Below the pieces are notes generated by a model that saw only the letters and a program-made list of their open reading frames with translations, had not been told where the DNA came from and made no database searches. A stretch of 64,000 nt of DNA from Rhodopirellula islandica. GTDB lineage: Bacteria; Planctomycetota; Planctomycetia; Pirellulales; Pirellulaceae. Shown piece after piece: positions 36,501 to 47,700 of the stretch. Numbering within the stretch: position 1 is the first letter of the stretch; each line of letters starts with the position of its first letter. Location: assembly GCF_001027925.1 (NCBI RefSeq), contig NZ_LECT01000010.1:1-64000 (forward strand), in the 5' to 3' direction. The position numbers and the translations under genes are program-made.

Positions 36501-39116
36501 TTATCGCGAGGCAACTGGTTGCGTGTAGATCGCGTGCTTGGCGTTGCCACCGGCTCGCAAGTAAGCCACCAAGTCAGCGATCTCTTCGGCCGTCAGGGTG
36601 TCCAACAAACCGTTGGGCATCATGCTGACCTGGGATTCTCGCGTTTGGATGACGCTTTCGCGGTCCACTTGAGCCAACGACGATGGGTCCAACATGTTGG
36701 TCATCACGTTCAAGACCTGGCCGTGCATGTTGATCACGCGGCCGGTGATGATGTCGCCGTCTTCGGTCAAGAACTGAGTGGAGCCATACTGATCGCTGAT
36801 GACTTTGCTGGGTTCGATGATCGAAACCAACATGTCATGCGGGCTGTACTTGCCACCGGCACTGGTCAAATCAGGACCGAGGATGCCGCCCTGCAGCCCC
36901 ATGCGGTGACACTTGTAGCAGGTCGCGGCTGCGAACATGGCTTTGCCGTTCGCAAAGTCAGGACGATGACTCTCATCGCTGACGACATCGACCAGATCCT
37001 CGACCTTCCATTCCTTGACGAATTCACGAGGTGGCCCGGCGGGAGCCTCGTCCGTTTGCTTTGGCTTCGCAAGCACTTCGACGAGTGATTTTTTGTCCGC
37101 ATCGGACAAGCCATCGACCGTGACCTTTTTGATGTTGTCCAAGAAACCGCCGAACGACATGCCACCTCGAGCGGTTGCCATTTCATTGAACCACGCCAAG
37201 TACTGGCGACGCAGATCCATGTTCCAGCCTTCTTTGGCCGCTCGCAACGCCATCGCGTAGTGAATCTGGCTCTCTTGGCTGGGCGAATCTTCCAGAGCAG
37301 CCACAACGGCGGCGGTCGAACCGGGCACGTTGAGGTAAATCGCCATGATTGCCAATTCGCGGTCCAGCGAATCGACGCCCGAGGGGAACTGACCTTGGAT
37401 CTTGCCGATCAACACGTCGCGTTGAGCCGCATCGAAGTCACCCAACCGCATCGCGACCAAACCAGCCGCACGCAGGAAGTCGATCTTTTGACTGGCGGTG
37501 AGCGTCTCGAGGTCAATCGAAGCCAACGCTTTGACCGCATCGGCTTGATCGGCTTTGTCACCGGTGCGAGCCAAAGCGACGACGCCGAGAATCTTGGCTT
37601 CACTGTCAGTCTGGCTCAGCACGGTTGCTTTCCAAGCCGCAGGCGAACGGTGTTCCAAAGCAATCCGAGCGGCGAAACGAATCGCACGGTCGTCGTGGCT
37701 CAGGTTTTCGATTGCCAACTGGATCGCGTCCTCTGCACTGACGGGAAGATCTTCGTCATCCACGTGCAGTGCTTCGATGCTTTGACGCAGTTCACGAAGC
37801 TGCTTGGCTTCGTCTGACAAAGCAATGACCTCTTCCGCTGCGTTGGCAGCGGCGATGTCACCGGTGTACTTGATCCGGTACAGACCACTTTGCGTGCCTC
37901 GTCCGCCAATCGCAAAGTACAACGCGCCGTCGGGGTGAATCACCAAATCGGTCACGGGCAGGGGAGCAGCGGTGGCGAAGGTTTCGTAGGTGCCGCTGTA
38001 GCTGGATCCGTCTTCGGTCAAATGAACCGCGTGGATGTTGCCGTAGCTCCAATCGGAAATGAACAGAGCGTTTTCGTACTTCTTTGGGAACTTGGCTCCG
38101 TAACCGAACACGATGCCGGTTGGCGAACCAGGGCCAATATCCACGGCGGATCCGAACGAGTCCGGGTAGTAGGCAGGCCATTTGCCGGTGCCGTTTCGCC
38201 ATCCGAATTCGGAACCGCTGATCACGTGATTGATTCGTGTGGGACGGTACCAAGGTGTGCCGACGTCCCATTCCATGTCGGCGTCGTATGTGAACAGCTC
38301 GCCTTGACGGTTCAGGGCGATGTCATAGGGGTTTCGGAAACCGGTCGCGATCAATTCCACTTCGCTGCCATCCGGGTTCAGCGAGCAGATGAATCCACCG
38401 GGTGCCATCCGGTTGGCGTTGTGACCGCGAGCATCGGGCATGCGACCGAGCAGGTGATCCTCTTCCCAAACCTTGGGCACTCGCGAGTGAGCGATTTTTT
38501 CAGGCAGGTTGGTGTTGTTGCCTGCGACCATGACGATGCGTTTGCCATCGGGCGTCACGAGCAACGCGTGCGGGCCATGCTCACTGCCGCCATTGAGCGG
38601 AATGATGTGTTCCTTTTTGTCGTACTGATCGTCGCCATCGGTGTCGGTCAAACGCCACAGTCCACAGGGCTGGTCCCGAGCGTTGACGTTGGCGTAGAGC
38701 GAACCGAAAGCGCACAGCAACCCTTGGGCACCGACGAAATCGATCTCGAGTTTTTCGACCTTGGCTTCGCCCGAGCTCATGTCGATCCGGAACAGCCCGC
38801 CGGATTGGTCGCAGGCAATCAATCGGCCTTTGGGATCAACGGTCAGGCTGACCCACGAGCCTTCTGAGTCCGCGGCGACTTCGTGCAGCAATTCCACTTC
38901 GAAGCCTTCGGGGACTTTGAATTGCTCGGGGGGAGTGACGCCCAAACCGGCGGCCGAAACGGTTGAAAGTGAAAGTTGGCCCAATCCGAGCACGCCACAC
39001 AGGGCGCCCAGCTGGACGATGGACGACGTGACCGAGCGAAGAAGCCGGGGCAACGAGTTTCCCGCGTGCGTGCTCGCAAAACCGCGGGCTGACGTGGAAG
39101 AACGGAGGGATTTCAT
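36501..39116 (-). CDS. PVC-type haem-binding CxxCH protein (membrane-bound dehydrogenase-like)
   Basis: An 871-residue exported protein. The N-terminal hydrophobic segment (about residues 30-55) is followed by a six-bladed propeller resembling sorbosone/glucose dehydrogenases (PDGKRIVMVAGNNTN, NPYDIALNRQGELF, GGRGTQSGLYRI). A central helical region has HEAT-like repeats, and the C-terminal cytochrome domain has one haem motif (CYKCH). This matches the planctomycete/verrucomicrobial families described by TIGR02604 and TIGR02603. Function unknown; probably periplasmic electron transfer coupled to sugar oxidation. It is a single gene closed by a strong intrinsic terminator. Confidence 0.95.
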   Translation of the reverse strand: MKSLRSSTSARGFASTHAGNSLPRLLRSVTSSIVQLGALCGVLGLGQLSLSTVSAAGLGVTPPEQFKVPEGFEVELLHEVAADSEGSWVSLTVDPKGRLIACDQSGGLFRIDMSSGEAKVEKLEIDFVGAQGLLCAFGSLYANVNARDQPCGLWRLTDTDGDDQYDKKEHIIPLNGGSEHGPHALLVTPDGKRIVMVAGNNTNLPEKIAHSRVPKVWEEDHLLGRMPDARGHNANRMAPGGFICSLNPDGSEVELIATGFRNPYDIALNRQGELFTYDADMEWDVGTPWYRPTRINHVISGSEFGWRNGTGKWPAYYPDSFGSAVDIGPGSPTGIVFGYGAKFPKKYENALFISDWSYGNIHAVHLTEDGSSYSGTYETFATAAPLPVTDLVIHPDGALYFAIGGRGTQSGLYRIKYTGDIAAANAAEEVIALSDEAKQLRELRQSIEALHVDDEDLPVSAEDAIQLAIENLSHDDRAIRFAARIALEHRSPAAWKATVLSQTDSEAKILGVVALARTGDKADQADAVKALASIDLETLTASQKIDFLRAAGLVAMRLGDFDAAQRDVLIGKIQGQFPSGVDSLDRELAIMAIYLNVPGSTAAVVAALEDSPSQESQIHYAMALRAAKEGWNMDLRRQYLAWFNEMATARGGMSFGGFLDNIKKVTVDGLSDADKKSLVEVLAKPKQTDEAPAGPPREFVKEWKVEDLVDVVSDESHRPDFANGKAMFAAATCYKCHRMGLQGGILGPDLTSAGGKYSPHDMLVSIIEPSKVISDQYGSTQFLTEDGDIITGRVINMHGQVLNVMTNMLDPSSLAQVDRESVIQTRESQVSMMPNGLLDTLTAEEIADLVAYLRAGGNAKHAIYTQPVASR

Positions 39117-39440
39117 GGGCGAAACATCTGCCGGGGGGAAGGGGGAGGGTGGGCGCGGTCACAGACCGCTTCCGCGAGCCGCCGCTCTCCAAGACCGCTC
39201 GCTGGGGAACGCTCGTTGGCAGGCTGCTCGCGAAAGTCCATATATTAACCGGCAGCCAACGGTATCGCCAACCAACACGCCAAAGATCTTCCCCGCCCCG
39301 GATGGGCCGGCGTGGAGGATGCGGTTTGTCCTCGCTTGCGTGTCGGGTTGTTGCTGGGGCGACGGTCTTGCAAGACCACCGTACGGGGGGATGCGGGATT
39401 GAGAGAGGAAATTGACAATTGGAAATTGGAAAATCTGAGC
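39117..39440. other. Intergenic region upstream of the haem protein gene
   Basis: Expected promoter region of the PVC haem protein. Some repeat scraps occur (GGTCTTGCAAGACC near 39362-39375; an AT-rich GAAATTGACAATTGGAAATTGG near 39410-39430 that recalls the arms of the hairpin at 14995-15113). No gene is seen. Confidence 0.5.
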
Positions 39441-39860
39441 GGATCTGGAAGGTGGGTGGCACCTTACGGATGCACTGCAATCCTCGCCCCGGATGGGGCC
39501 GGCGCTCTTAGCTCGGGGTGGAAGCCCCGAGACTGGTGCCAGAAATCAAACGGTCGCCCCGGATGGGGCCGGCGTGGAGTTGGGGGCGTCCCTCGCTCAC
39601 GCGTCGGGTTGTGATTGGCGGATGCAGAAGGATCTGGAAGGTGGGTGGCACCTTTACGGCTTTACGGCTTCGCTGCATCCTCGCCCCGGATGGGGCCGGC
39701 GTTCTTAGCTCGGGGTGGAAGCCCCGAGACTGGTGCCGGAATACAAACGGTCGCCCCGGATGGGGCCGGCGTGGAGTTGGGGGCGTCCCTCGCTCACGCG
39801 TCGGGTTGTGATTGGCGGATGCAGAAGGTGGGTGGCACCTTACGGCTTTACGGCTGCCTT
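39441..39860. repeat. Tandem ~190-bp GC-rich repeats
   Basis: Unit 1 runs 39441-39629, unit 2 39630-39825, and a short partial third follows to about 39860. Both start with GGATCTGGAAGGTGGGTGGC and contain CGCCCCGGATGGGGCCGGCG twice, CTCGGGGTGGAAGCCCCGAG once and TCCCTCGCTCACGCGTCGGG. Overlapping open frames of around 100 residues in different phases are repeat artefacts. Confidence 0.9.
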
Positions 39861-40024
39861 ACGGCTGCACCCGGGCAAGACGCCAGCACGTGTCCCAGCG
39901 AAGTGCCCCGAACAGGGGTTCACCTCCGGGTTTGGGCTCGACACGCCGACCGGTGGCTTGATACAGGCCATCTGGAGCGTGGTTTTTGCCACGCGTTCTC
40001 ATTTGTTTGGTGTTGGTGTCTGCC
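39861..40024. other. Upstream region of the coiled-coil protein gene
   Basis: Short non-repetitive sequence before the coiled-coil gene. No promoter or ribosome-binding site stands out. Confidence 0.35.
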
Positions 40025-42256
40025 ATGAATACTTGGATCGGTATCCCATTTCTGTCCGCCTTTATGTTTGTCATGGGAGGCATTCTGGTTGGGCATTTGC
40101 TCTGGTATCGCGACCGCAGTCGCGACGTGAACGCCATCAAAGATGCAGAGAAAAAGTACGCGAAAGCCAAAGCGGTGGCTCGCAGTCGCAAGCATCACTT
40201 CCTGGGCCTGCAAGGCGACGTCGATTCGCTGCAATCCAGCCGTGACGAGCTGCAGGCCGAAAACGATCAACTGCGTCAATGGTTGAAAGACCAAAAGCAA
40301 TTGACCCAGGGTGCCGAAACCGAACTGGGGCATCTGCGAGCCGAACACAGCCGCTTTGAGTTGGCCACCCAAGACGCCGAAAAAGCTCGCGATGCGGTCC
40401 ACGAATCGCTGCAACAAGCCGAGCAAGAAATCGAGTCGCTGCGTTCTGCTCTGGCAGACAACGAAACTCGATTCGAAGAATCGGCTGCCAAGATGCGTGA
40501 GCTCGCCGAAACCGCCAATGCCACCGGCGACGAGTTGGCCAACCGTGAGAAGCAACAGGAATTCCTGAAGCAAGCCAACGAGCAACTGAAAACGCAAAAC
40601 GAAGAACTGCAAAGTCAGATTGAAGTGACCCGCGGCGAAGTCTTTGCGGCCAACGAAGCACTCAGCTCGCTGCAGCAACAACAAACCACGTTGCAATCCG
40701 AACAACAGCACACCCACAGCCAGTTCCAGCAAATCCAAGCGGACCTGATCGCAGCCAATGAAGAAATCGATTCGCTGACCCAAGCCAACGAATCGCTGAT
40801 TCAACGCATCGAAGAATCGATCACCCAACGCGACGCCGCGATTCTGCAACGCGATCAATTTGCAGCGGAACGCGAAAACGTTGCCAACGATTACGACGAA
40901 ACCGGACTGCGATTCGCCGAACTGCAAACTGAATACGAACACCTTCGATCCCAACACGAAGCTGCGATCCAGGCGGCAACTCGTCACGAAGCAACCGTTC
41001 AAACGGTCCGCGAAGAATTGGAAGCTCGCACCGAAGAGGTCAGCGAACTCAAAACGGCTCGCACCCAACTGCAATCCACGCTTCAAGAACACGAACTGAA
41101 ATTGCAAGCGTTGCAAGGCGAACGCGAAGAACTGGCGGAAGAACTCGACGAGCGAACGCTTCGCATTCAAGAGGCAATTGACGGCCGCGTGATCGCCGAA
41201 ACGGCGTTGTCCGAGCTCGAAAAACGACTGGACCTGACCTTTGAAGACCTGAATTCCAAACTGGAAGACACGGCCTCGCAACTCGCCAGCACCGAAACCA
41301 GTCTGACCGAAACTCAGTCGCGGTTGACGTCCACCGAGGCCAAACTTTCCACCACCGAATCGGAACTGAAACAAACCCAAACGGAATTGGGTTCTGTTCA
41401 AGCCAATTGGAGCGACAGTCAATCTCTGCTGGCGGAATCGGAATCCAAGCTTTCGTCGGCCCATCAAAAGCTGACCGCTGCCGAATCGCAACTCGAGCAA
41501 ACCCAAGCCGAATTGACGACGACGACATCGCGATTGGAAACCACCGAATCGTCACTGGCGGCTGCCATCGTTCAACGCGATCGACACGAGACAACGCTGC
41601 AGGAAATTCACGCTTCGACGGAACAACTGCGAAATGAAGCCAAGCAGCTCGAAGCTACCATCGAGTCCAAGGACAAAGCGATCGAGCAACTGCGAACGGA
41701 CCTGCAAGAACAGCAAAGTGCTGTGACGCGTCACCGGGCGGAAATTGAACGTCTGGAATCCGTGCGTCCCGAGTTTGAAAAACTGAAGCAAACCGTAGCG
41801 GAACGCACCCACGAAACCACACGTTTGAATCAACAGTTCAAACAGCAGCAGCAACGCGAAACGCAGTTGCAAAAGGAAGTCGACGAACGCAACCAACAGG
41901 TGCAATCGCTGCGTCGTTCCCAAGAACAATTCGAAGCTCGGATCAATGAGCAAACCTCGCTGGTGCAACGCTTGACGCAAGAACTGAAGTCCACCAAGGA
42001 CTCACTGCAAACCGCTCGCCAGCACGAACCCCGTGTGGCGACCATGCAGGCTCAGGTCACCGATTTGACCGCGGAACTCAAACGGGTTTCCGGCGAACTC
42101 GACCAAAGCCTCGATGCCAACGCCGAAATGCAAGAACGCATGCGAGTGCTCGAAGGCAAGTTGCACGAGAGTGCGGCGATCATGCGAGACCTCCGTCGCA
42201 AACGGGCTCACGTTCCTGTCTTGGATTCGAACGAAAACCAACGCCGCGCCGCCTAG
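40025..42256 (+). CDS. Membrane-anchored long coiled-coil protein
   Basis: A 743-residue protein. The ATG at 40025 begins a single N-terminal transmembrane segment (WIGIPFLSAFMFVMGGILVGHLLWYRD, broken here after about residue 27) followed by basic residues, then ~700 residues of near-continuous heptad coiled coil rich in Glu, Gln, Leu and Thr. An internal run (TETQSRLTSTEAKL, TTESELKQTQTELG and similar) is almost a tandem repeat. No SMC-type ATPase motifs or other domains are seen. The length suggests a rod that could span ~100 nm from the membrane. The role is unknown: structural, tethering or scaffolding functions are possible. It stands alone. Confidence 0.9.
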   Translation: MNTWIGIPFLSAFMFVMGGILVGHLLWYRDRSRDVNAIKDAEKKYAKAKAVARSRKHHFLGLQGDVDSLQSSRDELQAENDQLRQWLKDQKQLTQGAETELGHLRAEHSRFELATQDAEKARDAVHESLQQAEQEIESLRSALADNETRFEESAAKMRELAETANATGDELANREKQQEFLKQANEQLKTQNEELQSQIEVTRGEVFAANEALSSLQQQQTTLQSEQQHTHSQFQQIQADLIAANEEIDSLTQANESLIQRIEESITQRDAAILQRDQFAAERENVANDYDETGLRFAELQTEYEHLRSQHEAAIQAATRHEATVQTVREELEARTEEVSELKTARTQLQSTLQEHELKLQALQGEREELAEELDERTLRIQEAIDGRVIAETALSELEKRLDLTFEDLNSKLEDTASQLASTETSLTETQSRLTSTEAKLSTTESELKQTQTELGSVQANWSDSQSLLAESESKLSSAHQKLTAAESQLEQTQAELTTTTSRLETTESSLAAAIVQRDRHETTLQEIHASTEQLRNEAKQLEATIESKDKAIEQLRTDLQEQQSAVTRHRAEIERLESVRPEFEKLKQTVAERTHETTRLNQQFKQQQQRETQLQKEVDERNQQVQSLRRSQEQFEARINEQTSLVQRLTQELKSTKDSLQTARQHEPRVATMQAQVTDLTAELKRVSGELDQSLDANAEMQERMRVLEGKLHESAAIMRDLRRKRAHVPVLDSNENQRRAA

Positions 42257-42629
42257 CGTTGCAGGAATCCGTCTCGGGGCTTCCGCCCCGAGCGATGGAA
42301 GCCGGCCCCTTCCGGGGCGAAGATCATGAGCCGCACCTGTCGCATTTCGTTCCTCGCTCACCGGCCTGTTGATCGAATCCCAACCCGAAGCGTGAGCGAG
42401 GGATCGCGTGCCATTGCAACGAGCCTGTGGGTCCCTCGCTCACGCATCGGGTTGTGAACTCGAGCAAATCAACCAGCCGTCACGGTTGGTCGATTTGGCT
42501 GTAGGTTGGCCACTCTTGGCCGACATCCGCAACTCTGACGGGCAAGAGTGCTCATCCCACATGCGTTGAAACGTCGTTGACGACTCAATCGACAAGCCGG
42601 TCAGCGAGGCACCAACGCACCCTCCATGA
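42257..42629. repeat. Repeat-rich convergent intergenic region
   Basis: It contains CTCGGGGCTTCCGCCCCGAG (42273-42292), GGCCCCTTCCGGGGC and further short repeats such as CGTGAGCGAGGGA / TCCCTCGCTCACG and GGCCACTCTTGGCC. The first palindrome begins 17 bases after the stop of the coiled-coil gene. No gene is seen. Confidence 0.8.
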
Positions 42630-44180
42630 TCACATCAGCATTTCTTCGCGAATTTTGGTGAGGTAGGCCAGCATGGGACGTGGGCGGCCTTTGGCGTCGA
42701 TCACGCCCGCGTGCGGGGTCAGGTGAGCGTGTTGGTCTGACCATCCATCCCACACCACCGCGTGAACGATTTGCTTGGATAGCAACGTTTGGATCAGTGG
42801 CTGCACAAATTCAAATTGAGCTTTGGCCCAGGCATCGGGGTCATCACTGATGTCTGGCGACAGCGGACGCGTTTGGATGGGCAATCGTGCTGACGCGTCT
42901 TTGCCGGGTGCACCGGCCACCGACAGCTGCACCATCAGGGGAGCATTCAGTGTCGCCCAGCGGTCAATGATTTGGCCGAACTCGACCGCCGATCGTGGAT
43001 GCGTGTCACCTTCTTCGAAACCGAATCGGAAATTCAAGCCGATTCCGGCCAGCCCCAAGCCACTTCGTAGCAGAGCGTCGGCGAAATGCAGCGGGCTGAT
43101 TCCCTGCTCATCCCGAGCCAGGTATTCGCCGCAGGGCTGATCCAACGACATCAACACGGGCGTGTTGGGATCGCAGCGGCGGATGGTTTGCAGGATCCCG
43201 ATGGAGAACCGCATGACTTGTTCGTCATCGAACCCCAGCGGGCCGGCCACGTTCAACCCCGAGGCGGCGTTCCAAAGGTTCACGCGACCGCGAAAATGCT
43301 CGACCGTTTTTTCGACAAAGCTGATCGTCGTCGACATCAGTTTGTCAAAGTCATCGTCCAACAGCGTCAACCAATCCGGGAGCAACCCTTTGCGGTAATC
43401 AATCACGGGGCCACCGATCACACGCAGTCCCATTTGAGAACACGCCGTCAGGGCTTCGTCGACGGGTTCGTAATTGGGACGCCCGGAATCCGTTTCGATC
43501 TCGCCCCAATTGATCCGAACCGCGGCGGCATTGAACGCACGCGTGATCGTGGTTTGTTCATCGATCGAATTGCCCGCGCGACCCGACTGGATGTCGGGCG
43601 TGACTTCGGTGGCGGGCAGTGGCGGCAAGACTCCGACGGCCAACATCGTGCACAACCGGTTTTCACGACTGCGCCGATACGCGACGGACTGACTCGCGAA
43701 CAAATCGCCGAGTTCATTCGACGCCAGCTCCAACGCCTCAATGGCCTCCATCGCCGCTTCGACGCACGAGGGGCTTTCGGGGGCACACTGGCTGGCATCC
43801 AAGAACCGCTTGGTGCCTCGTGTCAGCAAATCGTCGAAGCGATCGCTGAGCACCAACCCGCCGCGCTGCCACACATCGGCTTGCACTCGCACGCGGTAGC
43901 AGCTTCCTCGCGCCAATTCGACAAACAGTCGGTGGGGGTTGGCCAGGCAACGCAGGCTGCAGGTGCTGAGTTGGCGGTAGCCGATCGAGGGAATCGGGCA
44001 AGTCAGGAACAGTTTGGCGGACGTGTCGACACCACGGGTCAGGGTGAAGCGTCCGTTGGAATAAACGTTCCGAGACTGCCACGGCACACCTTCGATGCCG
44101 CACAGATACGCATCTTCCCAACGAGTCGATTCAAAGAACTCGTTCGCTGCGTCAGGGACATCAAAATGCATTTGCCCCAT
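42630..44180 (-). CDS. GH10-like xylanase-fold protein lacking catalytic glutamates
   Basis: About 516 residues from ATG 44180; a longer frame adds 48 unlikely residues. An N-terminal beta-rich domain (~200 residues) is followed by a region matching the GH10 endo-xylanase barrel: AFNAAAVRINWGEIE, RVIGGPVIDYRKGLLPDWL, VNLWNAASGLN, LGLAGIGLNFRF, AVVWDGWSDQHAH. In true GH10 enzymes the acid/base glutamate follows WDVVN and the nucleophile sits in a TELD-type strand. Here the corresponding sites read WNAAS and MVQLS, so neither glutamate is present. No signal peptide is evident. It may be a carbohydrate-binding pseudoenzyme. Confidence 0.85.
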   Translation of the reverse strand: MGQMHFDVPDAANEFFESTRWEDAYLCGIEGVPWQSRNVYSNGRFTLTRGVDTSAKLFLTCPIPSIGYRQLSTCSLRCLANPHRLFVELARGSCYRVRVQADVWQRGGLVLSDRFDDLLTRGTKRFLDASQCAPESPSCVEAAMEAIEALELASNELGDLFASQSVAYRRSRENRLCTMLAVGVLPPLPATEVTPDIQSGRAGNSIDEQTTITRAFNAAAVRINWGEIETDSGRPNYEPVDEALTACSQMGLRVIGGPVIDYRKGLLPDWLTLLDDDFDKLMSTTISFVEKTVEHFRGRVNLWNAASGLNVAGPLGFDDEQVMRFSIGILQTIRRCDPNTPVLMSLDQPCGEYLARDEQGISPLHFADALLRSGLGLAGIGLNFRFGFEEGDTHPRSAVEFGQIIDRWATLNAPLMVQLSVAGAPGKDASARLPIQTRPLSPDISDDPDAWAKAQFEFVQPLIQTLLSKQIVHAVVWDGWSDQHAHLTPHAGVIDAKGRPRPMLAYLTKIREEMLM

Positions 44181-44750
44181 GGCAACCAGCGATTCAAAGA
44201 CCGAACAAAATTTTATCGGGAAACGTCCGAAACGTCGCTCAGGACCATCCTGGCAACTGAGACGGTGTGACATTCCCGTGTCGCCACACCATCCTTCAGT
44301 CCCGACGCTCGTTCGAGTGATCAAAGACGCAAAATTTCAAGCGTCTGTGACAATCGAAGGACCGTCCGCGAATCCTTGCGAGCGAGAATCCAAACCAAGT
44401 GTCTGGCCCAAGTCTCGTTCTCAAGGAAATCCCGCACACACTGTGTGAACAACCACCTTTTTCCAACTCGACGGAAACAACCGAGTCGATCTCAAAAGGG
44501 GGCCGGGTGGGATGGATTGGCACGCGACCCGAGCCACTCCGCCGGCTTTCGCCTTGCGCAATCATGGTAGTCGGTTCGTCCGGCCGCTGCGAGATGGCTG
44601 GTTCCGAGCACAAGAGCGTCCGACGGGGGACGAATCACCCGTTGGGCCCCGCCAGGAAAGGTCCTCACTCTGCACCATCGCTTTCAATCGCTATCGCGTG
44701 TACCCTGTTTCGCTCGTTTTTTGAATTGCACCTTCTGAGAAGCAACACGC
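44181..44750. other. Divergent intergenic region, GH10-like / SNF2 genes
   Basis: 570 bases between the divergent GH10-like and helicase genes. No gene, palindrome or promoter was securely identified; small frames in both directions lack domain-like features. GAGAAG 12 bases before 44751 could serve as a ribosome-binding site for the helicase gene. Confidence 0.45.
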
Positions 44751-47700
44751 ATGGACTGGATCGCGGAAGACCAACTCGGATCGCTCGGATTGCTGATGGG
44801 CGAGGCGGTGGAGCGTCTCGTCGATTCACACGATCAGGGTTTCGATTCCCGTGCAGCCATGCTGACGGTGAAGACTCCCACCCTGACCCAGGGCGACAAC
44901 GGCGTTCGCTTTGATTTCCAGGTGGTAGGCAATCGAGAAAAGCAACAAACCGTTGCTCTCGAGATCGTTCCCCAAGTCGACGAGGACGATCCGGGAGGGG
45001 TCGGGGAATTGACCAGCGAGTGCCAATGCGGATGCGTGGCGTTCCTGCGAGACCAATCGTGCCCGCACACGTTGGCCGCGGCCTGGTGGTTGCAAGAACA
45101 AATCGCTCGGCGAAGCGGCAACGGCCAACTGATCGAATTCCTCGGTGGCCTGAAAGCCGATGCGGTCGCAGCCGGCAAGCAGTTCGTCGATGAACTGTTG
45201 CGACGAGCCAAAAATTCGCGGCCCCCATTGGCCGAAGACGCCGAGCCGACCCGATTGCAGTGGCGGGTTCGCGTCAACATGGCATCGCAAACGGCTCCGC
45301 TGACGATCACGCCGTTCGAACAGAAACAACGCAAAGGCGGCAAGGGTTGGACCAAGGGCCGCGAGGTCCGTAGCTTCGACCTGCTCGATCAGAACCTGCT
45401 GACCGATCCTCTGGACAGCAAAATCGCGTCGTTGACGTCGGTGCCCACCCACGGCGTTCACGATGACAACTACGCCATCTTCGAAGCCCTGCGGATGCTG
45501 GCAGGCCACGAGAACGTCGCGTGGGACGATCAAAACGCGTTGCCGGTGGAAATCTTCTGCAGCCAACTGCTGTTGACGCTGCAGCCGGTCGAAGTCGAAA
45601 AGTCCAACAAACCCAAAGCATCCAAGAGCCAATCGGACAGCGAAGCCCCGGCGAAGAAAACGCCTGCCAAAAAAGCAAAGAAGCGCTCGGGCAAATCGGC
45701 CAACGAACTGCTGGACAACGTGACCACCACGCTGACCATGCCAGAATCCGAACCGGAGCCCGTCCGCAGCGTTGCCCCGACTGACACCATGATCGTTGAC
45801 GACCTGATCGCGGACGATGAAAAGGTCGAGGTTCAGTTTCAACCACGATTGTCGGTCGACGGAATCGACATCGATGTGCAGAAATGCGAAACCGTGGTCG
45901 GCGGATTGAGCCCGGTGGAACCGGCGATCATTTTGGCCGATGCCGAGGACGACCGAATCGTGCTGTGCACGCTGGCGGACCCGGCTGCGATTGGAATCAT
46001 TCAGTTCTTGCTTCGCGGTGACTACCGCGACACGTTGCTCGATCACGCCACGGCATCGCGTTTGGCGCTGGCCGCAGGTTCGATCGATTCGCTGATCCGA
46101 GTGGAATTGCCTCCGCAACTGGCTGGCCCCATTGTGCCGGCACCGTGTGAGTTGGTGCTGCAAATGCGTCCTCGTCCCGGTGCGGGATTGAAGGTTTCAC
46201 TGCGGGTGCACGAATCCCGACTGCGTGATTCGTTGGTGCCCGGGGACGCTCCCGAGTTGGTGCCGTGCTTGGCCGAAACCGGTCCGATCCGTCTGCAACG
46301 CGACTTGAAAGCCGAACTCGAAACCGCTGAAAAAACGATCCAACGTTTTGGGCTCAACCGACTGTCTCACGAGAGCACGATGGAGTGGGTCGCCCTGACC
46401 GATCACGCCGCCTTGGATTTGCTAGGTCGTTTGCACGATGCTGGCGATGAAGCCCCACGGATTGTTTGGCCCGAAGGCGAAACGTTCCGCGTGCGTGGCG
46501 AGATCACGCCGAAATCGTTGCGAATCAAAATCGATGACTCGCCGGATTGGTTCGGCATGACCGGCACCGTGACCGTCGACGGTGTCGACGTGCCGCTGCA
46601 AGATTTGTTGACTGCCGTCCGCGAAGATCGGCAACTCGTTCGAGTTGGCGATCGCCGATTTGCAAAAATCAGCGAAGCGTTCCGCAAGCGTCTGACGCAG
46701 TTGGGCGACACGCTGGTCAGCGAAAAGGGGCAACTGCGTTTGGCGGGTGCCGCCGTGCCGTTGGCTCGAGACGTGCTGGGCGACGACGTGACGCTGGAAA
46801 CGACCGCAACCTGGCACCAAGCGATTGAACGACTTGATTCGCTTCAGGATTGGGCACCCGATCGCCCCGAAGGCTTGGACGCCACCCTGCGTGATTATCA
46901 GTTGGATGGTTACCGGTGGCTCGCTCGCCTGAGTCGCTGGGGAGTCGGCGGCGTCCTGGCCGACGACATGGGTCTGGGGAAAACGGTCCAGACGCTGGGC
47001 ATCTTGGTGGAACGTGGCCCCACGGGTCCCGCGTTGGTCGTGGCACCGACCAGTGTCGGTGAAAACTGGGTGCGAGAAGCCGAGAAGTTCACGCCCGCGT
47101 TGACCGGCAAACTCTACCGTGATTGCGACCGCGACGAAGTCATCAAAACCTCAGGGCCCAACGACCTGTTGATCGTCAGCTATCAACTGCTGCAACGCGA
47201 TGCAAAACGATTTGCTTCGCGTGCTTGGCACACGCTGGTGCTCGACGAAGCTCAGTTCATCAAGAATTCGCAGACCAAGACATCCCAAGCGATCCGAACG
47301 CTCCAAGCCGATTGGCGTCTGGGACTGTCCGGCACGCCGCTGGAAAATCACCTGGGCGAATTGTGGAGTCTGTTCCGGACACTGAGCCCCGGGTTGCTCG
47401 GTTCTTGGCAACGATTCCGAAGTCGTTTCGCGGAACCGATCGAGCGCCACAACGACGCGGATCGCCGCGAATCGCTCGCTCGCTTGGTGCGTCCGTTTGT
47501 GCTGCGTCGAACCAAAGACAAGGTGCTGAAAGAATTGCCACCGCGCACCGAGATCACGCTTCGTGCGGAATTGTCCGCTCCCGAACGCAAACTCTACGAA
47601 GACGCTCGCTTGGCTGCTCTGGCGGAACTCACCGCCGGTGGTGGTGCTCCATCGCACGAAGGTCGACGCCGTATTCAGACGCTGTCGTGGCTGACCCGAC

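Noticed and set aside
39920-41506. A 528-residue minus-strand open frame rich in Phe, Gly, Leu and Gln
   Set aside because: It is antisense to the coiled-coil gene. The repetitive heptad codons produce a long open complement with an FG-like composition and no real domain.
44826-46163. A 445-residue minus-strand open frame
   Set aside because: Antisense to the SWIM-SNF2 helicase; no domain recognised.
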